A stretch of DNA of 64,000 bases from Apophysomyces variabilis (taxonomy: Eukaryota; Mucoromycota; Mucoromycetes; Mucorales; Mucoraceae), in contig MZZL01000075.1 of NCBI GenBank assembly GCA_002749535.1, positions 209,194 through 273,193 of the forward strand, given 5' to 3'. Shown in pieces: positions 12,374-28,400 of this stretch. Every line of letters begins with the position of its first letter. Position 1 is the stretch's first letter. The notes under the pieces are model-generated. The model did no database searches, was not told the DNA's origin, and worked only from the letters and a program-made list of their open reading frames with translations. The translations under genes were made by a program, and so were the position numbers.

Positions 12374-13512
12374 CGTCCGGTTGACAGTAAGAGAGAGAGA
12401 ACGTTCAAAATCGATGCGATTTTTTTTGTGTACAAATCGGCCGTCACAACTTTTCAAGCGCAGCTCGCTCGTATTGGTCGCAAAGCATCTTCTCACCAAG
12501 TAGTATTCTGTTCTGCATCAAATTCTGTCTCCCACCGCGTTCTATGGGATGCCTTGCAAATGCAATGCTTGGCAGTCTTATTGATATTTTGATCGCTATT
12601 AAAGGAATCTCTTGCTATGGAAGATTCTTGGCACAGCCAGAATAGTACATTGCTTGACGCTTGAATTACCTTTTTCACCTAAAGCTTTACGTATGCAAGT
12701 CGCCGAAACTGACCGATATTCCCGTACTGTTATTGAATTTTAGCATTCATAAACTGTTACAGAGCTCATTGCTCGACCGCATGTCTTTCACAAGAGCTTT
12801 CGTTCTATCGCAATGGAAACTTCGATCAATCTCTTGTTCTATAGCTAAGTCGCAATACATTACTATTCGAAGTAAGGCCAAGTCGACAAACGTATAATAA
12901 TCGTTATACAGTACTGCTTTTTCAACTAGGAAAAGGCACTTCATGTAGCAAAACCCGTATGAATATCAGTTCAGGAAATTGCAAGGAACATAGATCATTA
13001 TAAAGACAATATTGGAACCTATAGTCATTCTTCCCCAAACATAAGCACTTAGCACAAACAAATGCCAGTAAATTCCTAGCATCTCCTATTTCTTAGCAAT
13101 AGGAGATGAACGTCTTTTAAATGCCCATAATCTTTCCTAACCCTCTCTAATCGTACTTTCAAGTCGTATGAATACCACGGCAGCATGTCCACCAAACCAG
13201 TAATATGAACTTTTTGAAAGGGACCGACCATGCTATCTTAATACAATTGCCGTGTCCACATAGAATATCATGGTCAAACAATGTCCATGCTTGGTTCAGG
13301 TTATAAAGAAATGGATCGGTCTCCTTTCCCATATGTATAATATAATCCAACCATCCAAAAGAGAGAAATCCCGTGAACTGCTTGGTTTCTGCTCTGCAAA
13401 AAAGATCCCTTGTTCATTTTGTTCTGAACTGTCTTTGTTTAAACAACGAGTCTGGGCGTAACGTCTGCGTGTTGGTAAAACAAAGAGAGATACAAAAAAG
13501 TAAGGTACGAGC
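12374..13512. other. spacer between eIF3f and eL34 genes
   Basis: No gene recognised. It lies upstream of eIF3f and downstream of eL34, so it should contain the eIF3f promoter and eL34 3' end. The one notable element is a perfect 11-bp inverted repeat at 13080-13108, listed separately. Confidence 0.5.
13080..13108. repeat. perfect 11-bp inverted repeat with 7-nt loop
   Basis: CATCTCCTATT and AATAGGAGATG flank the loop TCTTAGC. It would form a stable hairpin on either strand. It is about 400 nt past the eL34 stop and about 700 nt before the eIF3f start; function unknown. Confidence 0.7.
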
Positions 13513-13979
13513 TTATTTCTGGGCCTTGAGGACACGCTTGACGATCTTTTGTTCCTCGATCAAGAAAGCGCGCACAATGCGGTTGCGGACGCAGTGGGAG
13601 CAACGGGAGCCACCATAGGCACGGCTGATCTTCTTCTGGGTCTTGGAGACGTTGGCAAACTCGCGAGCACGGAGAGCCTTAATCTACAATAACCAAACAG
13701 CTTAGATCAACTTCCATCGCATTGGAAGAGGTAATTTTTCAGTACTTACACCTTGAAGAGACTCACCGCAATCACCGCAACGGGGAGCCTTGACAGGCTT
13801 CTTCTCGTACTGGTAGACAAGCTTGCCACCTAAATTCAAACGCAATTGTCCATGTCCGTTTAGCACTTCCCTTCTTCATCATGCGCATCGAAGTTCTTAC
13901 CGGGAGTCTTGACAACGCGGACGCGGTTGGAGCGGGTGTTGTAAGACAAGCGACGTCTGTAGGTCAGTCTTTGGGCCAT
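13513..13979 (-). CDS. RPL34: 60S ribosomal protein eL34
   Basis: Structural protein of the large ribosomal subunit. Three exons splice to a 109-aa protein beginning [20 protein letters not shown], the usual eL34 N-terminus, with two zinc-binding pairs CGDC (residues 44-47) and CSHC (81-84). Intron 1 splits a Gly codon in KTPGGK; intron 2 follows SLQG. Both are short GT-AG introns, the common arrangement for highly expressed fungal ribosomal protein genes. Ends VLKAQK. Length matches the family. Confidence 0.97.
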
Positions 13980-15395
13980 GGCTGTACGATCATAGGGTTG
14001 GAAAAAAGATGGATGGATTCGATGGTTAATTGATCATCTTTCTTTTCTCATCTGTTGGTGCTGTACCTCTTAAAGAATTGAAAGAAGGAGCTTGCTATCT
14101 CAAGGAACGGGCCACATTTTGCAGGCTGCTAATCCGTTGGTCCGGACCACCGGAGCATAGAAAGTAAGTCCGGTAAATTCCATAAAAAATTTCCGGACAT
14201 GGATATGCCTTACGCTACCGAGTTACACGTCGATCCGCCATTGATAAAATCGCTTCTTGGAAACAATGAACATGCTGCGATAAAATTAAGTTTGCCATGG
14301 CAATACGAAGTGCCAGATTGATTCTCGAAAGTATCAGAGTGCTTGTGTACATGTTCCTCACAGTAAATCTATGGACGCCGTGCGAAAAATTTGCAGACGA
14401 CGGCGTAACTGTCCAAACCATGGGTAAGGTAAAACATGACTCTGTGTTGCAAACAGTACTATGAGATAGAACTGCCACTATCAATGACAGGTGTGATGAT
14501 ATACATCTGCATCCTAGGCCTTTGAGCTTAATATACATGGGCAAATATATGATGATCTTAAAACACTGCAACGACTATCCGTAAGATGGAAATCTTAGAT
14601 TTTCCAATAAACCCTATCGCAGGGCGATTCTGCTAATGTCTCTGCACATGCTTCCTCTTGGTGGCGAAAAGACTCATTTCAAACATACTCAGTCCCGCAA
14701 CCATGATGAACAGTAAAATAGCGAGCTTATATAGGGCAGGTGATTACCACGCCTCGAAACCCAGGCATTCAAAAATACTTTGCATAAAGTAGTATTAATG
14801 CTGCGGTAGCAACATTGCCTACTAAATTTTTCCGTAATCGATTTGGAAAAGCATCTCTATTGCTCTCTATGTAATAGAAAGCAGGTTGCAATGGCAGGTA
14901 GTGCCATTGCCCTACAGTGTGACTCCCAAGATCGCTAATCAATATAGCTTATGAAGCTATTCTTATAATTTATCTTTGTAAGATGCCCATGCGTTGATCC
15001 GCGAGGCGGAAGCCTCGTCAATATGACGTTTGCTATACAGTAGAGGATTTCAGTTACTTTTATATTTCTAAATCATATAAACTGGTGATTAAAACAATTG
15101 GCTTACTGTAGCAAACGAAACAGAATCTACCTGGGGTAATTCAGTAGGCGATCTCCAATGTCTTTGAGTACGTGTTAGCGTTTAGTTGACTTGGGCATGG
15201 TTGAATTGCTGTAAAAAGGAGGATGTTTCGGACTCCTTAACCTGTTTTTATAAATTTGGCTTCCACAAGTCTACAGGCAAGACGTTATGTTCCTATAGAC
15301 ACCTTTACAAAATATAAACGTAGTTGAAACCACCTAGTGCATGCTCTCTGTACAACAAAACTTTTATTTTATATGTATCTAAGCATATATTCAGT
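13980..15395. other. spacer with no gene seen
   Basis: Contains the eL34 promoter side and the ABCD transporter 3' side. No recognisable coding sequence. A GC-rich foldback at 15002-15017 stands out from the AT-rich background. Confidence 0.5.
15002..15017. repeat. 6-bp GC-rich stem with GGAA loop
   Basis: CGAGGC-GGAA-GCCTCG, with outer TTGA and TCAA segments able to extend the pairing past a bulge. The loop fits the GNRA class. No evidence that it is transcribed. Confidence 0.4.
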
Positions 15396-18326
<2,931 letters not shown>

Positions 18327-20857
18327 GGAGGATGAAAAGCAGAGGAAAAAGAGGGAAGGACGAAGGAAGCAAAGAAAGATAAGTGATTGAAAAAATAAGT
18401 GCGGGGTGGGTCTTTGGGTGCATATCCATTTGTGTGACGATAAAAAGCATGTGAAAAAGAAAGTAGGTCAGAAACAGTGGAGATAGAGAATCGGAGCAAG
18501 AGGAAGAAGGACAAAGACATCCTATATGGCTTAATGAGAAAAAGAAGGCAAGATGAAGTTGGATGCAGACAGTGCAAACACTTTGAGCGGAGGTATACTG
18601 CATTAATTGTGTGCCTTGGTCTCTGGAACCCCATTTCCGCTCAAGTATGACGGAAGAGCATGTGACACTGCAGCGATCAGTTGTTCCCAATCTGTTGATA
18701 TCCATCGAGACATAGAACAGCTGAAGTGCCTACAATGGGTACGAGTTTCTTTGGACCTTTAGAGCGTTACAGCGTCACAGTGTCCGTTCTCGCACTTTTT
18801 TACAACAGCGATTCTAGCCATCGGTCATTTTCTGCCGCTTTTTTATTTGCTATTCTTATTAGATGTACTGACTAGCTCCAGATAGTACTATCTGCTGTTC
18901 ATGGATGCAATTCAGACGTGCAGCTTATCGTTCCATTGCTGCAAATGCCTCTTATGTCCCACATCTCCATAAACAATAAGAAACAGATATGGATGAATAC
19001 GTCGTCTCCATGGTGACAACAACGCTCGGAAGGTATTGATCATATGGTCATATAGACATTATCCCTTTTGCATTTCACAGTTAAAGAGACGTCGCTATTG
19101 TGTATTGCTCGTGATGACTGAAGTGCTGCGGTGTCATTGTTAGGTATCAATGACGGATGTTAGACTATCAGTAAATGTAAGAGAAACTTCCGCGCCATAG
19201 CCCTTCTTCTTCATCAGGGAGAAAACTGTCTGCTCTCTTTGCAGCTCGCTTCGATACGACAATAAAACAGATTTGGTCTCTATCTTCTAACAGCTTGGCT
19301 CTCAGTTGCTTGAAACTTCCTCTTCATTATCAACATGATTTAGTTATCGTGATAAGCCGTTTAGTCTCAAGTACAACTGAAGGGTTAACTACCCTCTTAT
19401 ATAGCCTCACCGTAATCTCAACCGTGTAGATACTGGTGCAGTTTCTTTTGAATGATATGACTTGATCAAACATAGGTATCAACGCACTCTGACCCACAAT
19501 TGTGACGGAGCAGCTTCATTTGTAAAGTCTTTTTCTACCCAGTACATATGCATCCCTTCCATTTACCCAAGTACCTAACTCCTAGTCTATTTCCTTGTCC
19601 ACCCTGAGCCTGAAATAGCCACATAGCAAAAACGTGCACATGCGGGAAAAGGGCTTTTCTGATCACTTATCATGCAGCTAAACCTACCCAGAAAAACAAC
19701 GACATTCATCCTTTTGAGTTATTATATTTGAGAAAAAAAGAGTGTTCTTGATTTGCGTAATTAGTATTTTACATATATCAATTGGATTAGTGATACCACG
19801 CCAACTGGACAAAGCTAAATAGGTCCATACTCAAGAAATCGGGGGCTAAAAACAGAGGGACACTTGCAGTCGGATTTATGCCAATTTTCTCACGTACTGA
19901 CGATACCGCAACCCGCTGAAACAAGTCGTTCGCTGTTTAATGCTCCATCAGCTGATAATGGCGTAGCATGTCTTGTTTTCATTTCTCTGTCACCTGTCAC
20001 TATTGCTTTGCAACTCGTGCTTGTGTCAGGATAACTAGCATTGCCATTTGGCTACGACTTATTTTGAGGACTATAACAGAATTCGAGGAGTTATATCAAT
20101 GAACGTGCAGTATTATTCGAAACATCAATGAAGCACAGTCGCCTAGCGGTGATAGAATCTGTCGCAAATAGAATATCATTGAGTGTAATCCTTAAGGTCT
20201 ATTAGCAGACGAATATCAAAGAGTAAAAACTCGCATGCCATGGTTGATGATAAGAGGTCTTAATGATTAAACATGCGATTTTTCAAAAATGCAAAATCAT
20301 GTCAGTTTAAGCCGCGTATGCAAACTGCCGTTGCCGGAACCAGTCTAATGCTGTCAGGAAACAAGTTGCTCCCTTTAATTCAAGCATAATGAACCTTGAA
20401 CATCATTTTAGTTAAAAAAATTACGAATCATTAACCGTATGACATTTCGGTACGGATCCGGCGCGTATTCCCCGCATCAGTGGGAATTAGTCCACGTATC
20501 AAGGAAACCTATGGATATTTGACGCTCCATTGCCCATGACACCAGACAATTAGGCAAATCAGTATGTACCCCTGAACTCTGACTGCTCCGACGTATGACA
20601 CAGGTATACAAAACTTTATCCCTCTTTTTTTTAAGATTCATTTTTCTTTTTTAGTGTACAAGGAAAAGAAAGAAAAAGAAAAAGATTTACACAAAGAAGA
20701 CAAGAGATAGGAAAAAACAAGTATGTTGTTGATATGGGGAGATTTGTGCTTGGATGGTATGTATGAGTTTGGATGATAGTAAGAAAAAAGGATAACAACA
20801 AAGAATTGGGGGGAGGGGGGTAAGTGATGTTGGCATTATTTCAAGCCTAATGCTTAG
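18327..20857. other. 2.5-kb spacer with no gene seen
   Basis: AT-rich, stop-rich in all frames. The minus-strand ORFs near 18275-18705 are low-complexity Leu/Phe/Ser products of a purine/pyrimidine tract upstream of the ABCD gene. No repeat family, RNA gene or transposon remnant was recognised by eye. Confidence 0.45.
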
Positions 20858-22228
20858 TTAATCTGTACTACTTTTGTTTATCGATTTGAGCCGCATCAAG
20901 GGCAAATATTTTCTAGGTAGGTCAACCACTAGAGAAAAAAAAACAAGTAGGTGTTAGATAAAAAGAAAGGGAGAGCATAAATCGACCATCAGCGAAACTT
21001 ACCAACTTTGTTTCGTCTACGATTTTCCCGACAGAATTCATTACAATACCATCGAGCATTTTCAGGAACATGAATGGCGGGTGAATAGCATTGAGGATGG
21101 TAGGCTCGCGAACATCCGCCTTCACATGCTACCAAGTTTTCTGGATGCTGACAGATAGCGCAGAATTGTTGAACTACCGGTCGATCACGATCTTTCAAAG
21201 ATTCATGCGCGTAAGCCGATAGATCCAGTCGAGGAAGTCTACTGGCTAGTCCATAACCTTTGTAGTCACAACCATGTTTACTAGTAAAATAAAAAGAATG
21301 AGGTTAGCACTCATTTTACAAACAAAAAAGAAAAATAAAGGGGTTGAACCTACTTGCACAAAGTCCGCTTGCCCCAAGGACCTGGTCGCCAGTTGACCCC
21401 CTCGGTTGTTCCACAGTACCGACACCAATCGATCCCAGCTTGCGTCAGATTTTCAAACAACGTCAGGCCATCCTGGGCTTGCTCGATGATGACCGGAGGT
21501 GTTACTGACTTCTTCTTGGGTTGTTTTTTGCACGGAAGGATGGATTTCTTGCGGCGTTTAATCCGACGATTTGTTTTGATGGGTTCTTCTTCTTCACTAC
21601 TATCGGAAAGATGAAGTTGACATATTCTTTCTTCAACCACATCATCTTCTTCATCTTCCGGTCGTTTCCGTTTCAGAGTTTCTTCCTCATCGTCAGATAG
21701 TTCATCCAGGAGTGCTGACCAGTCCAGATCGGTTGAGACCGTGCTGTTGCGTCGGATCGGTTCTGTTCTGACAACATGATCCTGTTTATCGTTGAGGTGA
21801 TCTTCTTCGATACCATCGAACAATGGTTCATGATCGTACAGAAGATCGGAAGGAGTACCTTCGACGCTTCGTTGCACAAGTTCCGTTGTTGACGAGGCAT
21901 GACTGCTCAGGGATGCGATGTCGTCTTCCAAAAAGAACGGGTCGGCAGGAGCCTGTGCAAAGAACACGTCGTCCTTGACATAGCCTTTCCAGCGCAGCAT
22001 CGGAGTCTGGGTCGAATCATCAAGTGCCATTCGCGGGCTTCCTATTGGTAACGGGTACTCGTGACACATATCAGCTGCAGTTCCCGCAGGTTTGCCCAAG
22101 CCTGGATCGGTAGGCCCAGCCAACCAGTCGTCAAGGATATTGATAACTTGGATAGTGATAGATGGAGATAAAGGTGAGTTCATATGAGCCGTGACATTTG
22201 TTGAGATGGTTGTTGTATTATTATTCAT
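20858..22228 (-). CDS. GATA-like zinc finger plus PHD finger regulator
   Basis: Probable nuclear chromatin/transcription protein. Three exons: 22228-21354, 21280-21003, 20928-20858; phases close to give 407 aa. Residues 1-260 are acidic and disordered with poly-Glu/Asp runs and basic nuclear-localisation-like clusters (KRKRPEDEEDD, NRRIKRRKKS). A GATA-type finger begins at C269: CRYCGTTEGVNWRPGPWGKR then LCNKHGC, with C269, C272 and C291 in GATA positions but CNKH in place of the usual CNAC, so the fourth ligand is His294 or Cys296. A PHD finger follows (about 332-376) with CAIC, ACEGGC, AYHPQC and WYCNEFC. The start is the ATG after a long pyrimidine tract; an upstream ATG would add only a Phe-rich segment. 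The gene stands alone between two long spacers. Confidence 0.85.
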
Positions 22229-25200
22229 GACACAGAAAAAGAAAGAAAAGGAAAAAAAGAAAGTAATAACCAAAAAAAGAAAGATGTACTATGTATGTGC
22301 AAAAGAGAGATAGAGAGATAGAGAGAGAGAGAGAAAGAAAAGAGAAAAGAGAAAGTGAGAGAGCTGGAGAAAAGAAAAGGAAAGAAGAAAAAAAGGGGTG
22401 ATTTCCACACGAAAAGGAGGATAATGAAAAAGGAAGGTAAAGGTTTCCTCAAATTTCTGCGACCGCCACCCTTCTCCTTTTTCCGGACCACGCCCGTGCT
22501 GCCATGCAGAACACAGAGACACATAGAATGCATTCCCTCATGGCCCTTTGACCTCATACATTACGAAAAACTAATGCATCTTCTTCCTCTTGGCCTAGAT
22601 CATACCTGGTTGGCAACTTCCCCTCCCTCCCCCCAAATATATAACTATGCCTACACTACTCTCAGTAACCCAGCAATCCCTTCTCTTTCTTGTTTCTCTT
22701 TCTTTCTCTTGGCTTCTCTTTATCTGATCCGTTCTTATTTCAAGCGGAGAACAACGGATCTTATTTTTAGTGGGTGCTAAAATAGGTTCTGTCAAACCAA
22801 ACAATTCGGGGGGGAGGAGGGGTGGGGTAACAAAGAAAACGCTCCATCGTCCTGGCTACCCTCCCCCCAACCCTCTCAATGTCATCACCATCTACACCAC
22901 CACCAAGCCAAAAATAAACATGACGTTTAGTCAAAATAATCAATTACCTTTTTACTTAACAGCCTATACCGAAAATAAGAATGGTTGCTTTGCCCTATGA
23001 ACACTTCGTTCTACTTCTTTTATCCTTTTCTTTCAACAATCTCATTACTCTTATTTCTTTCCGTTGCATACCAAAATCTTCTCAAGGTCAATGTAAGTCT
23101 TTGAGCAGTGGCATGCTTTTTATTTTGGCGGGATCGGACCAAAAAAAGTATAACGTTAAATACAAGTTCGCGACAAAGTGTAACCTTGTTGCAAGAGTAA
23201 ACAAAAACAGACCGCCATCGGCATCCTTATGGTTTTGCCAAGGGCTCTATTTTTCTTTGTTGCTGAGTTGCGCCAAGGTTTGCTGATCTGTATCTTAGCC
23301 ATCTAAGTCACACATCCCACTTTTCGAAACTCATTAGGTTCTTTTCCATTGTTGTTTCCTTCCCTTCTTTCATTCATGATGCTTATCTATCTTAGATTTC
23401 AACCTTCCGGTCTATAAGAATAACGACGATTGAGCTTTTCAAAGCTAAAAAAAGAAAGGCAAAAAGCATAACTCTACCGTATGGAGAAACAAACCTTTTT
23501 TATGACACAGGCTTTTTCTTTGCCATGACAATAAAAGCTGCGAGAAAAATATAGACGCAGTTGTGCGACATGACCTAATATAGAGAGTTTACTTATTATG
23601 GTTTTTTTTGGCCGGAAAAAATCCACACTATTGCAGAAAGCATAGCCACTATCCGATATATAGGTGACGAACGGCTCTTCCTAAAATTAAAAAAATAATG
23701 GGATTGTTACTACTGGCAATTGGTTGTGCTGTTGATGACGGCGGACACGCTCAGCAGAATTGATTACACTATCAGGCGATCGTCTTAAGTAGCAAGGATC
23801 CAATTCCCCTAGCAGTTCGATATTTTTTTTGCAGAGCTTTGTTATGAATTTCCAGGTCTTTCGCTGTTGCAGATGTCCATAAAGATGATCTATAGACCTA
23901 TTTTTGCTACCGTTTCAAAGCCAAAAAAAAAAATTGCCGCCAAATCACGTTTTATGCGTGACAGGTCACAACGCCTTTTCTGTCTGTCTCCTTTCTCTCT
24001 CCCTTTTTAGTGGCATATGAATTGCCTGTCAGCCGACTCTTTTTTCATTTCGGGTTTTTTAATGCAGCGTGGACAGATAAAGCAACTGCTTAGAAAAACA
24101 ACGATTTGTCGGCTTTTCATGTGGCAAGTCTGCACACAAGCTAATTGGATTGTTTCAATAGAAAATATCGCTAGATCTTAGAGAGAGATTTGGCGCCCCT
24201 CTGCACTAAACCAAGGTGGGATAATAAAAAAGGATATGGGGTTGCTTCACCCATAATCCCTAAGGGCATAATGATAACAGGATCTGCTGTATCCCTGCTA
24301 GTACTGCGTGAATGTGGAGCCTGAAAATCCTCCTAACGTATAATGATGCACAGGAAAAGGGGAGGTGATAGTTTCTAGACCATGATATGAAGAAAAACGC
24401 CTTTTCAAATCATCATTTTCCCTATTTTTCTTGTTAAGATATTCATTTCTATACAGAGAATAAACGAATATAAGTCGCTTGTACTGTAAATGGTGCAACT
24501 ACCAGAACTTCACACATTGGGCTCCTTCGGACTCAGATCCCAATTTCTTGGAAGGATTTCTTGGCAAGGCTTGGGTTGTCCCTTCTTTTTCACCCGCTAT
24601 CTCGGTCTCTGGTATAAAAAAGAAACAAAAAGACGCGACTTGTAATTTGCATTACAAGAAATAAGAGTGTAAGTGGGGAGCGACACAGTGTTGTCTACCA
24701 CACATTTGGTTTAGTGATAGCGTAGAAAACCATGCTAATCAATGGCCTTGTTTGCTTTGCTTACATCTGTGTTGTTCATTATTTCTGATTCACTATTATT
24801 TCACTATGACAAAGCTTTACAGACGGCGACTACCTTTCTTGATGGTAAGGTTGCTTGAAAATAATTAGAGAAGAAAAGAACAATTGACTATGAAACACGC
24901 AGAGAGAGGCTACATTGACCAAAATTCACGTTTCAAGCTTCCTCCAATTGTACTGTAGGTACACTTTCTTTGTCATCAGGCTCTTTGCTTTCTCTTGATC
25001 ATGGGAAATTTGCTCTAGATACGCGAGATATTCAAGGTAAATCATGATACGTTAACTCCGGGAATTCAGAGAAACATTTAAACGGCAGAATGGATTGTTC
25101 AGCTAGCCAAACGGGATACATATGAAAAAATGAGAAACAGGGACAATTTTGGTATGCTAAACAAATATTGCGTATATATAAAGAAAGGTAAGACCACAAA

Positions 25201-25443
25201 GGAACATGTGATAGCATGACTGACGGTAATCATACATTTTACAGCATCACAAACCATTGGTCATCCATTACATCGAAACAAGAGAAGGAAGAGGAGAATA
25301 CAAACCAGCAAATAAGGTTCAAAATAAACTAAGCTACAAAATGTAACCTCAAGCCCAGAATCAACAAGAAAGAAAAAGAAGTCTAATGTACACTTGGGCT
25401 TGCCATGTGTCCTACTATGAATAGAGCAAGTTTTTTTTTCAAT
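22229..25443. other. 3.2-kb spacer with purine-rich promoter tract
   Basis: From 22229 to about 22440 a nearly pure A/G tract (GAGA and AAAG repeats), which is C/T-rich on the transcript strand of the GATA/PHD gene and probably its promoter or leader. The rest is AT-rich with short ORFs lacking homology that I recognise; no splice-linked exons were found. Confidence 0.45.
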
Positions 25444-28400
25444 CTATGATGGTGATTCTGCTGGTTGATCCGATCGTCGACGGCCATTTTCGGGCATGTC
25501 TGTAACAAGTATCTGGTCGAAACTGTCGTCATCATTTCTGAATAATCCCCGTCGGTTCCATTCTTCACCCGTAGACCATGCAAACCCATCTTCATCAAAC
25601 TCAGCCATCAAAGCCATGCCGTCGCCACCGAAGAGGCTGAGCACTACCGGTAACAACACAAGCCCGTGCAATGCCCCAAGCACAACAATAGCAAGGTCTG
25701 TCCGTACCCCCAACGAAAAACAAATTTCTACATTTAGCCGTCTGCCCAAAAAAAGTAAGCAGCACTTACACATCCGGAAATAGTACACCTCGAAAATCTT
25801 AGATCGCGTGAAAGCAAGTACAACAATTCCAGCAAATTTGGTCAATGTGATGCCACAGAAGACCTAAGGAGGGCTAGAATGAGATTCTGATCGATACCAA
25901 AAGAGACAGAAGAAGAGCGATCCAACCGCGTTACTTACCGAACTGCCAACGTCGATCAAACTCTTTTCTGCCCGTTCCTTTAAACTGCCACTGGCTACCA
26001 TGAAACCACGTGCAATATGGCAACAGAATTCGACGCTAATACCGATACAAATCACTAGGTTCACCAAACTGACGGCATTCAGACTAATATTCCAAAGTGT
26101 CATCACCCCAATCAGATCGACGACGATCATAATCACTACGGTCATTACTACAAGACCCGATCGAAGACTGCCCAGCAGAGAACTCGTCACAATGAAGATC
26201 GCGAAAATGGCTAGACCAAGGAGCTCAAATGTCATGCTCACTATGTAGGAATATTGCTCGAAAAAGATATAGAAGACGGAATACGGATACACATCGAGAT
26301 CCAATTGGACACTAAGTTCTCGAGCAATCCGACGAGCCGAAGCATAGGCTGAAATAAAGTCCTGCTGTGAATGGAGTGGGGTATGGAACGTCCGGAAATG
26401 CGAGGTGATAACATCTACCGCTGAATGATTCACCAGCACAGCGTCACCATAGGCCGCTTTGCCGGCGAGCGGGCAGTCCGCATCAGGAGCCATGTTGATC
26501 CATAGATCAAAATAATCCAAAAATGCCTGACCCTGAGGCAGCGTTTTCATATTCACCGTCCAATCTGGAACACAGTCTTCGCAATTTTCGTCCCAAATGT
26601 CGCACAGTTCTCGCTTCTGGTTGTCCAAAACCTCCTGCTCTAGAGGACTCAGACGAGGTGGTGATCGCCGTGGCTTCTGTTTCTTTAACCGGCAGCACCC
26701 CACATTCGGGTTTAGCCACGATAAATAATCATCGAGCCAGCTGCTCGTGGGCTCGCCAATGTAAGACACATTCGACCGTTTGCGTTCCTGCTCAAGGACA
26801 TTGGCCAAGGAACGCTCCTGGCAAGTGGAGAATCGACCGCAGACCTTCTTTTGCTGTTCCTGATCGGTCAGGTTTGTCCCGCTGACGACGAAGTAAACAG
26901 GCGGTCCAACATTAAAGTAACGATCCATGTCATTGAAATATTGAACCAAATAAGAGTCAGATGGCAAAGCAATGCGCTGATCCAGTCCCAAAGGAAGCTG
27001 CGGAAGCACAGCCAATGCGGCCATCAAAAGGCCAAGAAAAGCAAGACATATCGCATAACGCACTCGTCTACCAAGGATTAACGGGACATAGTACACTTTG
27101 ATAAAACTTTCGAGCCAGCCTTCTTTCTCGATAGTTTCAGGTGGTTGAATACGGATACATGGCACACAATCGATCCGACGAGCCTACCAACAGGATATTA
27201 GGACAACGAAATAGCAAAAAGTCAAGTGCTTACTTCTCGACGATATGCATCTAAGGTCATACAGGAAACAAAACAGGTCACCTGCAGGAGGAAATCGACA
27301 AAAACGGCAATAGCAGCTACAATAGCAAAACTGCTCACAGCTGGCATAGTCACCAGTGCACCCAATCCAAAGGCAATCGTCTCACTTAAAGAACTTAACA
27401 AAAGACTAGGTCCCATCTTTCCCAACGTTTTTGCGACACGCTGTTCGATAGCCTCGTCCTCCGCTAAATCGGCTCGTCTCTGATACTCATGGCAAAGAAT
27501 GAAAATATTGTCAACACCAACGGCAAGAACCAAAAATGGGATGACCTCTGCAATGATCAACGTGATCTTTCCACCTGTCATCGAGAAAAGACCCACCGCT
27601 GTGGAAACAGAGAAAATAACAATAAGAATGCCGCATATACCAAGACTGAATTTTGAATCCACAACCATGCGGCGGATGTTGAATGAATGGAAACGACCCA
27701 GGGCGATTGAGGCATAAAGAAACATAACAACGTAACTTATCACAACAGTTTTGGCATCTGTGTTACTCGACTTGTTGAGCTCGGTCTCTAATGAACTCTG
27801 ACATTTTTTTTGTAAGCTTCCTCTCTTTTTTTTCTTCTTGGAAAGGCTTATTGACTTACCTCAGTGGAATAACTGATCCGGACACCTTTCCATTCGGGAC
27901 GTTCATGAAGGGTTGATAAGATGTTTGTCAACAGTGACTTTTCCCACTCTTCTGCAATAGCCGTATCGGCAGGATCAAGGGAATTCTTCAAGACATAGGT
28001 AACGATGAAGGCCCGTGCGCCCAGGTAATGATCATCTTGATAGCCACCCAAGACCATCTGAGGTTTCAATGGTTGCTGAAAGTCTGGTAGACACAAAGAT
28101 GGCTGATTTGCACAGTCTTCTAACATTTCTCTCCAGTTATCTGGTTCAAAATTCTGGATATCCCCTTGCCAGTATCCAGTCACGGACTGGACAATACAAG
28201 CGTCCCCATTAGGGTGGAAACAGACATCTTGTAGGCTATAGCCTTGTTGCGTCTTCATTTTCCTGATCTCTGTCTCCAAACGGAACAAATTCTGGAGCCG
28301 GTCTATGGTAGCCACAGCGTCGTCGTTCTCGCTTATAAAGAAAAGTTGGGTGGTGCGATAGAAAGGTGAGAAATGGGTATCAAAATGGTTTTTCTGAGCC

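Noticed and set aside
12661..12944. ORFs on both strands between eIF3f and eL34
   Set aside because: Mutually overlapping, unsupported by homology or splice sites.
22355..22780. 141-codon plus-strand ORF opposite the GATA/PHD promoter
   Set aside because: Its N-terminus is a Lys/Arg/Glu translation of the purine tract; low complexity makes stop codons rare there.
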